Below are positions 52,778 to 60,908 of a stretch of DNA of 64,000 bases, piece after piece. This DNA comes from CAZSSH01 sp964609825 (lineage in GTDB: Bacteria > Verrucomicrobiota > Lentisphaeria > Victivallales > Victivallaceae). The DNA is taken from positions 310,001 through 374,000 of the forward strand of contig CAZSSH010000002.1 of assembly GCA_964609825.1 (NCBI GenBank). Direction: 5' to 3'. Both the position numbers and the translations under genes were made by a program. Each line of letters opens with the position of its first letter. Position 1 is the stretch's first letter. The notes beneath the pieces were generated by a model. It saw only the letters and a list, made by a program, of their open reading frames with translations, ran no database searches and was not told where the DNA came from.

Positions 52778-54370
52778 ATGGAAGAAACGCAAGCCGTGAC
52801 GGAAACCGCCAAAGCCGTTCAAAACTGGGCCTTGGAGCCGCAAACCCAATGGATGGTGATCATCGGGATCGGGCTTTATCTGTTGGCCATGATCTACATC
52901 GGGATTTGGTCCAGCCGTAAAATCAAAGGAATGAGCGACTTTTTGGTCGCCGGCCGCCGGTTGCCCTTGTGGATGGCCACCGGGACTTTGGTCGCGACCT
53001 GGTTCGGCGCCGGCTCGAGCATGGGCGTCGCCGCCACGGTTTACTCCGACGGCATCAGCGGCGTCTTGGCCGACCCGTTTGCCGCGTCCATCAGTTTGCT
53101 CGTGGCCGGGATTTTCTTTGTCGGGATTTTGCGCCGCCTCAAGTGTCTTACCGTAACGGATATTGTCGAGCGCCAGTACGGCAAATGGGCCGGAATTTAC
53201 ACCTCGGCGTGGATGATCCCAGTGTACGTCGGCTGGCTCGGCGCGCAGTTGCTCGGGATGGGCGTGATCCTTAACGTGCTCACCGGCATGAATACCATGC
53301 TCGGCACCGTCATCGGAGCCGCGGTGGTGCTGATTTATACTTACGCCGGCGGCATGTGGGCGGTGACGCTGACCGACTTGGTGCAGGTTTCATTGATCAT
53401 CCTCGGGCTCTTTTTGATCGTCCCGGGGGCGGTGCACGAGGCGGGCGGCATGACAGCGCTGGCGGGCAGCCTCAGGCCGGAGGACCTTTCTTTCGGCATC
53501 CGGAGTTTTGCCGGGACCGCCACCCCCTCTTTTGACGACTGGACCTATTATGTCGGATCATGGATCATTATGGGCCTCGGCTGCGCCATCGGGCAGGACC
53601 TCATCCAACGCTCGCTCTCGAGCCGCAATGAGCGCATCGCGGTGTCGAGCTCGGTCATTTCGGGTTTTCTCTACATGATCATCGGGTTGGTGCCGATCAC
53701 CATCGGTTTCGCCGCCCGCATCGTTTTGGCCAAACACGGGATTACCGAGGAAAACATCGGCGGCGACCTTGACAACAAAGTGCTGCCGCAAATGGCAATC
53801 CTCATTTTGGGCAATCTTCACCCGATCATCCTCACCGTCTTTTTGGCGGCTTTGGTCTCGGCGATCATGAGCTCGGCCGACAGCTCGCTCCTGGCCGGGT
53901 GCTCGCTCTTTTGCAACAACGTGGTAAAACCGCTCTTCCCACGCCTCAATGACCGCAAACTCCTGACGCTGACCCGTATTTCAACGATTGTCATGCTCTT
54001 GCTCTCTCTCTTTATGGCGATGAATGTCGACAGCATTTACGCGTTGATGAAAAACAGCTGGTCAAGCCAGCTGGTGATCGTCTTCCTTCCGGTGGTGACC
54101 GCACTCTACGTCAAACGCGCGAGCAAGCACGCCGCCTGGGCGACCATGGTGACCTCGACCGCCGTTTGGTTCGGCTACACGTTTATTGCGGTGATGGGGA
54201 CGGATATGAGTTTTAACGAGCTTGTTAACAGTGACTTGTTTGAGCACGCTTTGACCAACGGCGCGGTGTACGGCTTTGTCGCCGGCTTGATCGCCTTTAT
54301 CTGCTGCTATTTTGGCGAACGCATCCCGCATTGGATGCTGGATACCGAACCCGACGAGGACGAAGATTGA
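52778..54370 (+). CDS. Sodium:solute symporter (SSS/SLC5 family)
   Basis: 530 residues from the ATG at 52778, 7 bases after AAGGA (a GTG directly before it is the alternative). About thirteen transmembrane helices. SSRKIKGMSDFLVAGRRLP is the SSS signature after TM1, and GAGSSMGVAATVY lies in TM2. The Na2-site region is AALVSAIMSSADSSLLAG, with the adjacent Ser pair. It heads an operon with KDPG aldolase and KDG kinase, so the likely cargo is a uronate, keto-deoxy sugar acid or related sugar. The substrate is inferred from context only. Confidence 0.92.
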   Translation: MEETQAVTETAKAVQNWALEPQTQWMVIIGIGLYLLAMIYIGIWSSRKIKGMSDFLVAGRRLPLWMATGTLVATWFGAGSSMGVAATVYSDGISGVLADPFAASISLLVAGIFFVGILRRLKCLTVTDIVERQYGKWAGIYTSAWMIPVYVGWLGAQLLGMGVILNVLTGMNTMLGTVIGAAVVLIYTYAGGMWAVTLTDLVQVSLIILGLFLIVPGAVHEAGGMTALAGSLRPEDLSFGIRSFAGTATPSFDDWTYYVGSWIIMGLGCAIGQDLIQRSLSSRNERIAVSSSVISGFLYMIIGLVPITIGFAARIVLAKHGITEENIGGDLDNKVLPQMAILILGNLHPIILTVFLAALVSAIMSSADSSLLAGCSLFCNNVVKPLFPRLNDRKLLTLTRISTIVMLLLSLFMAMNVDSIYALMKNSWSSQLVIVFLPVVTALYVKRASKHAAWATMVTSTAVWFGYTFIAVMGTDMSFNELVNSDLFEHALTNGAVYGFVAGLIAFICCYFGERIPHWMLDTEPDEDED

Positions 54371-54957
54371 GCTTTCCGGTCACATTGACTCCTCAAAATT
54401 TTGAGGAGACCGTCGCGCGGGCCGTGCAAGTCTTGCGGCAGCCCGGCGGCGTCGTATTGCTCCCCACCGAAACGGTCTACGGTCTCGTCTGCCGGGCCGG
54501 TGACGCGGAGGGGATCAACCGTATTTACGAGCTCAAGCACCGCGACTACGGCAAACCGCTGGCGTGGTTTATCGACGACTGGCGCAAACTCGACAAATTC
54601 GGCGTCAAACTCGACGGGCTGCCTGCCAAACTCGCGGACAAATACTGCCCGGGGCCGATCACCGTCATCGCACCCGCCGCCGACGGCAAAACCGTCGGCT
54701 TCCGCACGCCCGATCACCCGCTGGTGCTGGCGATTTTGCGGCGCATCGATTTTCCGCTGGCCTCCACCAGCGCCAACCTCTCAGGGCGACCCAACGCCTT
54801 GTCGGCCCGTGCCGCGCTGGCCGAGCTGAGCGGCACGGTTGACTACGCCATCAATGGCGGCGACATCCCGTGCGACGCCCTCGCCTCAACAGTGGTGGAC
54901 GCCACCGGCAAAGAAATCAAGATTCTGCGGCAGGGGCCGCTACAAATATCAATCTAA
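54367..54957 (+). CDS. Sua5/YciO/YrdC (TsaC-like) protein
   Basis: 196 residues, starting at TTG 54367 in a TTGA overlap with the symporter stop. GGVVLLPTETVYGLVC, LKHRDYGKPL, KYCPGPITVIAP and LASTSANLSGRP are the threonylcarbamoyl-AMP synthase blocks, so it may make the precursor of t6A in tRNA. It lacks the Sua5 C-terminal domain. Its place within an apparent uronate-catabolism operon is odd. YciO-like proteins of unknown function are an alternative. Confidence 0.87.
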   Translation: MSFPVTLTPQNFEETVARAVQVLRQPGGVVLLPTETVYGLVCRAGDAEGINRIYELKHRDYGKPLAWFIDDWRKLDKFGVKLDGLPAKLADKYCPGPITVIAPAADGKTVGFRTPDHPLVLAILRRIDFPLASTSANLSGRPNALSARAALAELSGTVDYAINGGDIPCDALASTVVDATGKEIKILRQGPLQISI

Positions 54958-54960
54958 AGG

Positions 54961-55626
54961 ATGAAAAAAATGAGTTTCTCCAATGAAGTCGAAACCGTGA
55001 CAGCCAAACTGTCCGAAATCAAGATTGTGCCGGTACTGGTGCTCAACGACCTTGACTCCGGGCTCAAAATGTGCGAAATTTTGGTCGAGTGCGGGCTCCC
55101 CGCCGCCGAAATCACCTTCCGCACCGCGGCCGCAGCGGAGATCATCAAAGCTGCCTCAACGCGCTTCCCCGGGCTCTATTTGGGTGCGGGCACGATTCTC
55201 AACACCGCCGACCTCAAGCGCGCGTTTGACTCGGGCGCCAAATTCGCCGTCGCTCCCGGCTTTAACCCGACCGTGGTCGAGGCCGCGGTGGAAAACCGCT
55301 TTGCCTTTGCCCCCGGCATCGCAACTCCCTCCGAAGTCGAACAGGCCTACGAACTCGGCTGCAAATTTCTCAAATTTTTTCCGGCCGAAGCCGCCGGCGG
55401 CATCCCCATGCTCAAATCGCTGATCGCCCCCTACAAGCACCTCGGCATCCGCTTTATGCCCACCGGGGGCGTCAGCGCCGGCAATGCCAAAGATTATCTT
55501 GCCATCAAGGAAGTCGTCGCCGTCGGCGGTACCTGGCTCGGCAAAGTCGAGGACATCGCCGCCGGTAATTTTGACGCCATCCGCGCCGCCGTCAAAGCGG
55601 CCGTGCAATTAAAACAAGGAATTTAA
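54961..55626 (+). CDS. eda: 2-keto-3-deoxy-6-phosphogluconate aldolase
   Basis: Splits KDPG into pyruvate and glyceraldehyde-3-phosphate. 221 residues. The Schiff-base Lys138 is in KFLKFFPAEAAGG, the catalytic Glu50 in PAAEITFRT, and LGAGTILN and MPTGGVS are phosphate-binding loops. It lies 3 bp after the TsaC-like gene and 3 bp before kdgK. With kdgK it completes conversion of 2-keto-3-deoxygluconate to central metabolites. Confidence 0.95.
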   Translation: MKKMSFSNEVETVTAKLSEIKIVPVLVLNDLDSGLKMCEILVECGLPAAEITFRTAAAAEIIKAASTRFPGLYLGAGTILNTADLKRAFDSGAKFAVAPGFNPTVVEAAVENRFAFAPGIATPSEVEQAYELGCKFLKFFPAEAAGGIPMLKSLIAPYKHLGIRFMPTGGVSAGNAKDYLAIKEVVAVGGTWLGKVEDIAAGNFDAIRAAVKAAVQLKQGI

Positions 55627-55629
55627 ACC

Positions 55630-56724
55630 ATGCTTACTTACCGTCCCAAATCCGAGTGTATGTATGATGAGTTGAGCCTCGGCGAAGTCATGCTCCGACT
55701 CGACCCCAACGAAGGGCGCATCCACACCACCCGTACCTTTACCGCCTGGGAAGGCGGCGGCGAGTACAACGTCGCCCGCGGTCTGCGCCGCTGTTTCGGC
55801 CTCAAAACCGCAGTCGTGACCGCCTTTGCCGACAACCCGGTCGGGCGCTTGTTGGAGGACTTTATTTTGCAGGGCGGCGTCGATACCTCGCTCATCAAAT
55901 TCGTCCCCTATGACGGTATCGGCCGCACGGTCCGCAACGGCCTCAATTTCACCGAGCGCGGCTTCGGCTGCCGGGGCGCCCGCGGTTGCTCCGACCGCGG
56001 CAACACGGCGGTCTCGCAGCTCAAAAAAGGCGACATCGACTGGGAATATATTTTTGGGAAACTCGGTGTCCGCCATTTCCATACCGGCGGGATCTTTGCC
56101 GCCTTGTCGGACACCACCCCCGACGTCGTGATTGAAGCCTTGCAAGTCGCCCAAAAATACGGCACGGTAACGAGTTATGACCTCAACTACCGCCCGAGTT
56201 TGTGGAAAAGCATCGGCGGCGTCGAGCGCGCGCGAAAAGTCAACCGCGAAATCGCCAAATCGGTCGATGTCATGATCGGCAACGAGGAGGATTTTACCGC
56301 CTGCCTCGGCTTGGAAGTCAAGGGCGTCGATGCCAACTTGAGCAACCTCGAGACCGACAGCTTTAAAGCAATGATCCAAAGCGCGATTGCGACGTACCCC
56401 AACTTTAAAGTGGTGGCCACCACGCTCCGCAGCGTCAAATCAGCCACCTTAAACGACTGGGGCGCCATTGCCTACGAGGGCGGCAAATTCGCCGAGGCCA
56501 TTCACCGCTCCAACCTCGAAATCTTTGACCGCGTCGGCGGCGGCGACAGCTTCGCCTCCGGGCTCATCTACGGCCTCCTGACCGGCTGCGATATCGAAAA
56601 AGCCGTCAACTACGGCGCCGCCCACGGCGCTTTGGCGATGACCACCCCCGGCGATACCTCGATGGCCACCATCGACGAGGTCGAAAAATTGATGAAAGGC
56701 GGCGGCGCCCGCGTCGACCGCTGA
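55630..56724 (+). CDS. kdgK: 2-keto-3-deoxygluconate kinase-like PfkB sugar kinase
   Basis: 364 residues of the ribokinase/PfkB family. WEGGGEYNVARGLRR is the N-terminal substrate motif, and DRVGGGDSFASGLIYGLL the C-terminal signature with the catalytic Asp. An insertion around 115-140 (ERGFGCRGARGCSDRGN) is typical of KdgK-type kinases. AAGGA lies 9 bases before the ATG. Phosphorylation of KDG is inferred from the adjacent eda gene. Confidence 0.9.
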   Translation: MLTYRPKSECMYDELSLGEVMLRLDPNEGRIHTTRTFTAWEGGGEYNVARGLRRCFGLKTAVVTAFADNPVGRLLEDFILQGGVDTSLIKFVPYDGIGRTVRNGLNFTERGFGCRGARGCSDRGNTAVSQLKKGDIDWEYIFGKLGVRHFHTGGIFAALSDTTPDVVIEALQVAQKYGTVTSYDLNYRPSLWKSIGGVERARKVNREIAKSVDVMIGNEEDFTACLGLEVKGVDANLSNLETDSFKAMIQSAIATYPNFKVVATTLRSVKSATLNDWGAIAYEGGKFAEAIHRSNLEIFDRVGGGDSFASGLIYGLLTGCDIEKAVNYGAAHGALAMTTPGDTSMATIDEVEKLMKGGGARVDR

Positions 56725-56747
56725 AAAAACGTCGTTTTGCCCCGTTT

Positions 56748-56782
56748 TCCCGTCGCCGGTCCGCCTGCAACGGGATTTTTTT
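56748..56782 (+). terminator. Probable terminator after kdgK
   Basis: Stem TCCCGT / ACGGGA (56748-56753, 56770-56775) with a partly paired 16-nt loop, then seven T. Confidence 0.5.
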
Positions 56783-56803
56783 GCCCCCGATGCATAAAAA
56801 TTC

Positions 56804-56832
56804 TTGCAAAGCAATCTCTACTATGCTATATT
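56804..56832 (+). promoter_or_regulatory. Promoter of metX-metW
   Basis: TTGCAA at 56804-56809 and TATATT at 56827-56832, spacer 17 bp. The predicted start near 56839-56841 coincides with an ATG (56841) in the metX frame. The accepted metX start is 105 bases further on. Confidence 0.65.
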
Positions 56833-56945
56833 ATACCCCAATGCAGGAGAACATTATCAAAGAAAATTGCAATTCACTCCCCCAATCCAACACAAGCGCA
56901 CCCGTACTTGAGCCGGAAACCCGGACACCCCGGAGGACCTCACCG

Positions 56946-58067
56946 ATGCTGATTGTCGAACCCAAAAATTATAAATTGCCCGAGCCTTTGGCGCTTGACT
57001 GCGGCAAAGTCTTAAAAGACGTCAACATCCGTTACGAGACCGCCGGGACACTCAACGCCAAAAAAAACAACGCCATTTTGATCCTCCACGCCTTGTCGAT
57101 GGATGCCCACGTCTGCGGCAAATACACTCCTGACGACGCCAAGGCCGGCTGGTGGGACGACATGGTCGGACCCGGCAAAGCGATCGATACCGACCGCTAT
57201 TTCGTCTTATGCAGCAATGTCATCGGCGGCTGCGCCGGGTCCACCGGCCCGCGCTCGACCAACCCCGAGACCGGCAAACCGTACAACCTTGAGTTTCCGG
57301 TCATCACCATCCGCGACATGGTGCGCGCCCAAAAGTATTTGATGGATCATTTGCAGATCCCGCGTTTCGCCTCGGTCATCGGCGGCTCGATGGGCGGCAT
57401 GCAGGCCTTGGAGTGGGCGATCAGCTACCCCGACGCCGTCCGGAGCATCATCCCGATCGCCACCACCGCCCAGCTGTCCCCTCAGAGCATCGCCTTTGAC
57501 TGGGTCGGGCGCGAAGCCATCAAGTATGACCCCAATTGGCAAAACGGCAACTATACCGCCGACCGCGTTCCCTCCAGCGGCCTCGCCACCGCCCGCATGC
57601 TCGCTCATATCACCTATCTGAGCGACGAGTCGATGGCCGAAAAATTCGGCCGCGACCTTCAGGAGCGCGAGTCGTACTCCTTTGACTTCAGCCGCGATTT
57701 CGCGGTAGAGAGTTATTTGCAGTATCAGGGGCAGCGCTTCGTCGAGCGCTTTGACGCCAACAGCTATTTTTACATCACCCGCGCCATGGACTACTTTGAC
57801 CTCTCGCACCGCTTCGGCGGCGACCTGGTCAAGGCCTTTGCCCAGGCCAAAGCGTCGTTTCTGGTCATTTCATTTTCCAGCGACTGGCTCTTTACCAGCG
57901 CCGAATCCAAAAAAATCGTCCGCGCCTTGCTCAAAAACCAAGTGGATGTGAGTTTTTGCGAAATCCAGTCCAACTACGGACACGACGCCTTTTTGCTCGA
58001 GTTTGAGATCCTGGGCGACATGGTCAAAAACTTCCTCAAACGCCAGACGGAGGAGCACCATGACTGA
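56946..58067 (+). CDS. metX: Homoserine O-acetyltransferase (MetX)
   Basis: Acylates homoserine with an acyl-CoA in methionine synthesis. 373 residues from the ATG at 56946, nine bases after GGAGG (56932-56936), which matches the family N-terminus (PEPLALDCGKVL). Alpha/beta hydrolase: nucleophile Ser in GGSMGGMQALEW, Asp in SSDWLF and His in NYGHDAFLLE. SNVIGGCAGSTGPRS is the MetX block. A further in-frame ATG at 56841 lies at the predicted transcript start. Acetyl or succinyl use cannot be decided by motif alone. Confidence 0.94.
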   Translation: MLIVEPKNYKLPEPLALDCGKVLKDVNIRYETAGTLNAKKNNAILILHALSMDAHVCGKYTPDDAKAGWWDDMVGPGKAIDTDRYFVLCSNVIGGCAGSTGPRSTNPETGKPYNLEFPVITIRDMVRAQKYLMDHLQIPRFASVIGGSMGGMQALEWAISYPDAVRSIIPIATTAQLSPQSIAFDWVGREAIKYDPNWQNGNYTADRVPSSGLATARMLAHITYLSDESMAEKFGRDLQERESYSFDFSRDFAVESYLQYQGQRFVERFDANSYFYITRAMDYFDLSHRFGGDLVKAFAQAKASFLVISFSSDWLFTSAESKKIVRALLKNQVDVSFCEIQSNYGHDAFLLEFEILGDMVKNFLKRQTEEHHD

Positions 58068-58665
58068 CAAACACTTATCTCAGCGCAACGACCTCTCGAT
58101 CATTGCCGAAATGGTCAAACATAATGCCAAAGTTCTCGATTTGGGCTGCGGCAACGGCAAATTTTTGAAAGAACTCAAGCAAAAATACCACGCCCGCGTC
58201 CTCGGGATCGAGATTTGCCCCGAGTATATCGTCGGCGCCATCGCCAACGGCGTCCCGGTCATCCAAGGCGACCTCAACGGCAAGCTCGACTTTTTGGACG
58301 ACGACGCGTTTGATCTGGCAATCCTGAGCCACACCGTGCAGGAGGTCAAGCACCCCGATCTTTTGCTCAAAGAAATGGTCCGCGTAAGCAAACAGTCGGC
58401 GGTGAGTTTCATCAACTTCGGCCACCTCCCGTGCCGCTTGCAGCTCCTTTTCACCGGCCGCATGCCCCAAAATGACGACATCCCGTACCACTGGTACGAC
58501 ACGCCCAACATCCATTTGGGGACCATCGATGACTTCCGCAGTCTCTGCGACGAACTCGACATCCGGATCATTGACGAAATCCCCATCGGCGCCCACCCGC
58601 GCCTCACCCGTTACTGGCCCAACTTATTTGCCGCCGGAGCCGTCTTTTTGCTGGAGAAAAAATGA
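58060..58665 (+). CDS. metW: Methionine biosynthesis protein MetW
   Basis: 201-residue SAM-methyltransferase-fold protein that forms a pair with MetX in many bacteria and stimulates its acyltransfer. VLDLGCGNGKFLKEL is motif I, followed by GIEICPEYI and VIQGDLNGKLDFLDDDAFD. HTVQEVKHPDLLLKEMVRV is characteristic. The ATG follows GGAGG and overlaps the metX end by 8 bp, so the two are translationally coupled. Confidence 0.93.
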   Translation: MTDKHLSQRNDLSIIAEMVKHNAKVLDLGCGNGKFLKELKQKYHARVLGIEICPEYIVGAIANGVPVIQGDLNGKLDFLDDDAFDLAILSHTVQEVKHPDLLLKEMVRVSKQSAVSFINFGHLPCRLQLLFTGRMPQNDDIPYHWYDTPNIHLGTIDDFRSLCDELDIRIIDEIPIGAHPRLTRYWPNLFAAGAVFLLEKK

Positions 58666-58680
58666 AACGGTGATGCGAGA

Positions 58681-58708
58681 GAAAAAAACCTTTACAAAGG
58701 TTCTTTTC
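58681..58708 (+). terminator. Hairpin after metW
   Basis: GAAAA-A-AACCTTT pairs with AAAGGTT-C-TTTTC around a 2-nt loop (12 pairs, one mismatch), starting 15 bp after metW. The T-rich right arm makes it a plausible terminator. Confidence 0.5.
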
Positions 58709-58742
58709 CTTCGCGTTCTCCTTTTTCCAAAATTTTTTGATT

Positions 58743-58781
58743 CGCCAATGCCGCATCAGTAACGCTGATGCGGCATTGGCG
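58743..58781. repeat. Perfect 17-bp inverted repeat
   Basis: CGCCAATGCCGCATCAG (58743-58759) and CTGATGCGGCATTGGCG (58765-58781) with a TAACG loop. Neither strand has an immediate T-run. It may be a REP-like element or a strong bidirectional stem. Confidence 0.9.
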
Positions 58782-58820
58782 CCTTCATTTTTACCCGAAG
58801 AGGGTTGGAAAGGAAAGAGC

Positions 58821-58847
58821 GCGAGATGGGAATAACTCCCTTCTCGC
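58821..58847. repeat. Inverted repeat
   Basis: GCGAGA-T-GGGA and TCCC-T-TCTCGC (58821-58831, 58837-58847), 10 pairs with one mismatch and a 5-nt loop. Confidence 0.7.
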
Positions 58848-58865
58848 AACATGATTTCCCCCAAT

Positions 58866-58897
58866 AAAAAACCCCGCGGCCCGGATGGGCGGCGGGG
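58866..58897 (-). terminator. Terminator of the Gfo/Idh-TIM-barrel operon
   Basis: On the minus strand CCCCGC-C-GCCC pairs with GGGC-C-GCGGGG over an ATCC loop, followed by six T (plus 58866-58871). Confidence 0.85.
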
Positions 58898-58915
58898 TTT
58901 GGCTTTGACGGAAAA

Positions 58916-60013
58916 TTATGCGTCGAGCAAGCCTTCTTCGAGCCCGACCGGGAGCGGCGCGGGCTGGGTGCATTTGTTTTTGATCGCGACTTTGGCGCCG
59001 GACTTGCCGGAGGCTTCAAAGGCGAGCATGACTTCCAAAACGTGGGCGGCGAGTTCGCCGCTGGCGCGGTGCTTGCGGCCGGATTGGATGGCATAGGCCA
59101 TATCCACGGCGCCGATGCTGCGCGAGTTTTGGGTATAGATGTGGGAGAGGGGAGCCTCAACCCAGTTTTCATAGCCGCAGCGGAAAATTTTCACCGGGCC
59201 GCCGAAGGTATTGGGGTCGGGCACCTGCAAGGAGCCTTCGCTCCCGTAGAGCTCGATCGGCGAGTGGCCGTGACGCTGGACGTCAAAGCTGATGGTGACG
59301 GTGATAATGGCGCCGGATTGAAACTCCAGCACGCCCGCGTTGTGGGTCACCACTTCGACCGGGATGTGCATGCGGCCGGTGCCGGGACCGGAGATGCGCT
59401 CGGCAAAGCCGCGGCCGGTGACGGCGGTCACGCTTTTGACGGGCCCGAGCAAATGAACGAGGGCGGTGATGTAATAGGGACCCATGTCAAGCATCGGGCC
59501 GCCGCCGTATTCATAAAAGAATTTGGGGTTGGGGTGCCATTTTTCGGGACCGGCGCCAAGCATAAAGGCGGTGCCGGACAATACTTTGCCGATCCAGCCG
59601 TCATCGATGAGCTTGCGGCAGGTCTGCAAGCCGCCGCCCAAAAAGGTATCAGGAGCGCAACCGACGCGCAGGTTTTTTTCTTTGGCCAACTTGTTGATTT
59701 TGTTGGCTTCGGCGACGGTGAGGGCAAACGGTTTTTCGCCGTAGGCGTGCTTGCCGGCCTGCAAAATCTTGGTGGTGATCTCAAAGTGCGCCTTGGGGAC
59801 GGTCAAATTGATGACAATCTCAATGGACTTGTCGGCGAGGAGCTTGTCAACGGTCAAAGCTTTGACGCCGTGCTCCTCGGCCTTGGCCTTGGCGGCGTCG
59901 GCGTTGATGTCGGCGCAGGCGACGACTTCGATAATGTCAAAGCGCTTGGCAGCGTTGAAATAAGCATTGCTAATGTTGCCGCAGCCGATGATCCCGATTT
60001 TGGTTTTTTTCAT
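58916..60013 (-). CDS. Gfo/Idh/MocA-family oxidoreductase
   Basis: 365 residues from the ATG at 60013, about 8 bases after GGAGAG (an ATG at 60019 is too close to it). The Rossmann motif IGIIGCGNISNAY, YGEKPFALTVAEANK and GGGPMLDMGPYYITALVHLLG are family hallmarks, the last split here after GGGPMLDMGPYY. Likely an NAD-dependent sugar dehydrogenase. The gene downstream of a TIM-barrel isomerase forms a two-gene operon under a divergent AraC regulator. Confidence 0.9.
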   Translation of the reverse strand: MKKTKIGIIGCGNISNAYFNAAKRFDIIEVVACADINADAAKAKAEEHGVKALTVDKLLADKSIEIVINLTVPKAHFEITTKILQAGKHAYGEKPFALTVAEANKINKLAKEKNLRVGCAPDTFLGGGLQTCRKLIDDGWIGKVLSGTAFMLGAGPEKWHPNPKFFYEYGGGPMLDMGPYYITALVHLLGPVKSVTAVTGRGFAERISGPGTGRMHIPVEVVTHNAGVLEFQSGAIITVTISFDVQRHGHSPIELYGSEGSLQVPDPNTFGGPVKIFRCGYENWVEAPLSHIYTQNSRSIGAVDMAYAIQSGRKHRASGELAAHVLEVMLAFEASGKSGAKVAIKNKCTQPAPLPVGLEEGLLDA

Positions 60014-60035
60014 GATCATATCTCTCCGTTATTAA

Positions 60036-60794
60036 TTAAACGTTGCCCTGACAAAGACCGTTTTTGGTCATATACATGTAGCTCTTTTTGATCCCGCGGT
60101 AGGAGTCGATGACGCAGTTGTCCAGCTCGACGATGACCCATTTTACCTTGGTCTGATCGACTTCCTTGAGGATGGCCGGAATCGGCAGTTTGCCGGTACC
60201 GAGGGGAAGCATCGGGATGTCGCCGTCAAAGGTGCCGTCCTTCATGTGGACCAAAATCACGCGGTCGCGGAATTTTTTCATCACGGAAACGGGATCGACT
60301 TTGCCGTAGTTGGCCGACCAGTAGCAATCCATCTCAAATTTGACGTTGGGACACATTTCTGCATAGATTTCGTAGGCGAGTTTGCCGTTGATCAGGTCAA
60401 ATTCCCAGGCGTGGTTGTGCTGAAACAAGGTGATCTTGTGCTTGGCGAGCTTGTCACCGATGGCATTGACCAAGTCGGCGGTCTTTTTAATCGCGTCCAT
60501 GTCTTTAAAGTCATTGGGGCCGAAACCGCAGCAGGCGGTATTCAAACCCATTTCGCCCAAGGTTTGGACGGCCTGATCGACTTCATCGACCGAGCGCAGC
60601 CAGGGTCCGTGGCTGGAGGTGATTTCCATACCGAGGTCATTGACGATCTTTTTGAATTCTTTGGGAGTCATGCCGTAAAGGCCGGCGGGCTCGACACCCT
60701 TGTAACCCATATTGGCCACCATTTTGAGGACATCGACAAAGCCCAATGCGGCCTGGTCCCGGAGCGAATACAACTGCACACCGATCTGAAACAT
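60036..60794 (-). CDS. Sugar phosphate isomerase/epimerase (xylose isomerase-like TIM barrel)
   Basis: 252 residues of the AP-endonuclease 2 / xylose isomerase-like superfamily. QIGVQLYSLRDQAALGF is the usual N-terminus, and MGYKGVEPAG, ITLFQHNHAWEF, VKFEMDCYWSANYG and VILVHMKDG carry the metal-binding Glu, His and Asp residues. It starts the minus-strand operon and precedes the Gfo/Idh/MocA gene by 22 bp. The pair probably isomerises and oxidises one sugar. Confidence 0.9.
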   Translation of the reverse strand: MFQIGVQLYSLRDQAALGFVDVLKMVANMGYKGVEPAGLYGMTPKEFKKIVNDLGMEITSSHGPWLRSVDEVDQAVQTLGEMGLNTACCGFGPNDFKDMDAIKKTADLVNAIGDKLAKHKITLFQHNHAWEFDLINGKLAYEIYAEMCPNVKFEMDCYWSANYGKVDPVSVMKKFRDRVILVHMKDGTFDGDIPMLPLGTGKLPIPAILKEVDQTKVKWVIVELDNCVIDSYRGIKKSYMYMTKNGLCQGNV

Positions 60795-60847
60795 TTTTTC
60801 ATCCCTTTTTTGATTGAACTTTATTGAAAAAATAGTGCGATTGATAT

Positions 60848-60876
60848 ATTGTATAACCGAAACTTAAATTTCGCAA
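60848..60876 (-). promoter_or_regulatory. Promoter of the TIM-barrel/Gfo-Idh operon
   Basis: Minus-strand TTGCGA (plus 60871-60876) and TACAAT (plus 60848-60853), spacer 17 bp. Its -35 box abuts the plus-strand TTGACA at 60877-60882. Confidence 0.6.
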
Positions 60877-60905
60877 TTGACAAAAACTATTTTTTTTTAA
60901 CATTT
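60877..60905 (+). promoter_or_regulatory. Candidate promoter of the AraC gene at 60909
   Basis: Perfect TTGACA at 60877-60882 with a weak -10 (ACATTT, 60900-60905) 17 bp on. The transcript would start at about the ATG, so the mRNA may be almost leaderless. Confidence 0.4.
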
Positions 60906-60908
60906 ATT

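Larger units (their letters stand above)
58666..58915. other. Hairpin-rich intergenic region
   Basis: 250 bp between convergent metW and a Gfo/Idh/MocA gene, without a gene. It contains four successive hairpins: 58681-58708, 58743-58781, 58821-58847 and the terminator 58866-58897. Such density suggests transcription stops from both sides or a small repetitive element. Confidence 0.7.

Noticed and set aside
56833..56945. SAM-responsive riboswitch in front of metX
   Set aside because: The leader is short and lacks the conserved elements I know of SAM riboswitches. A covariance search would be needed to revisit this.
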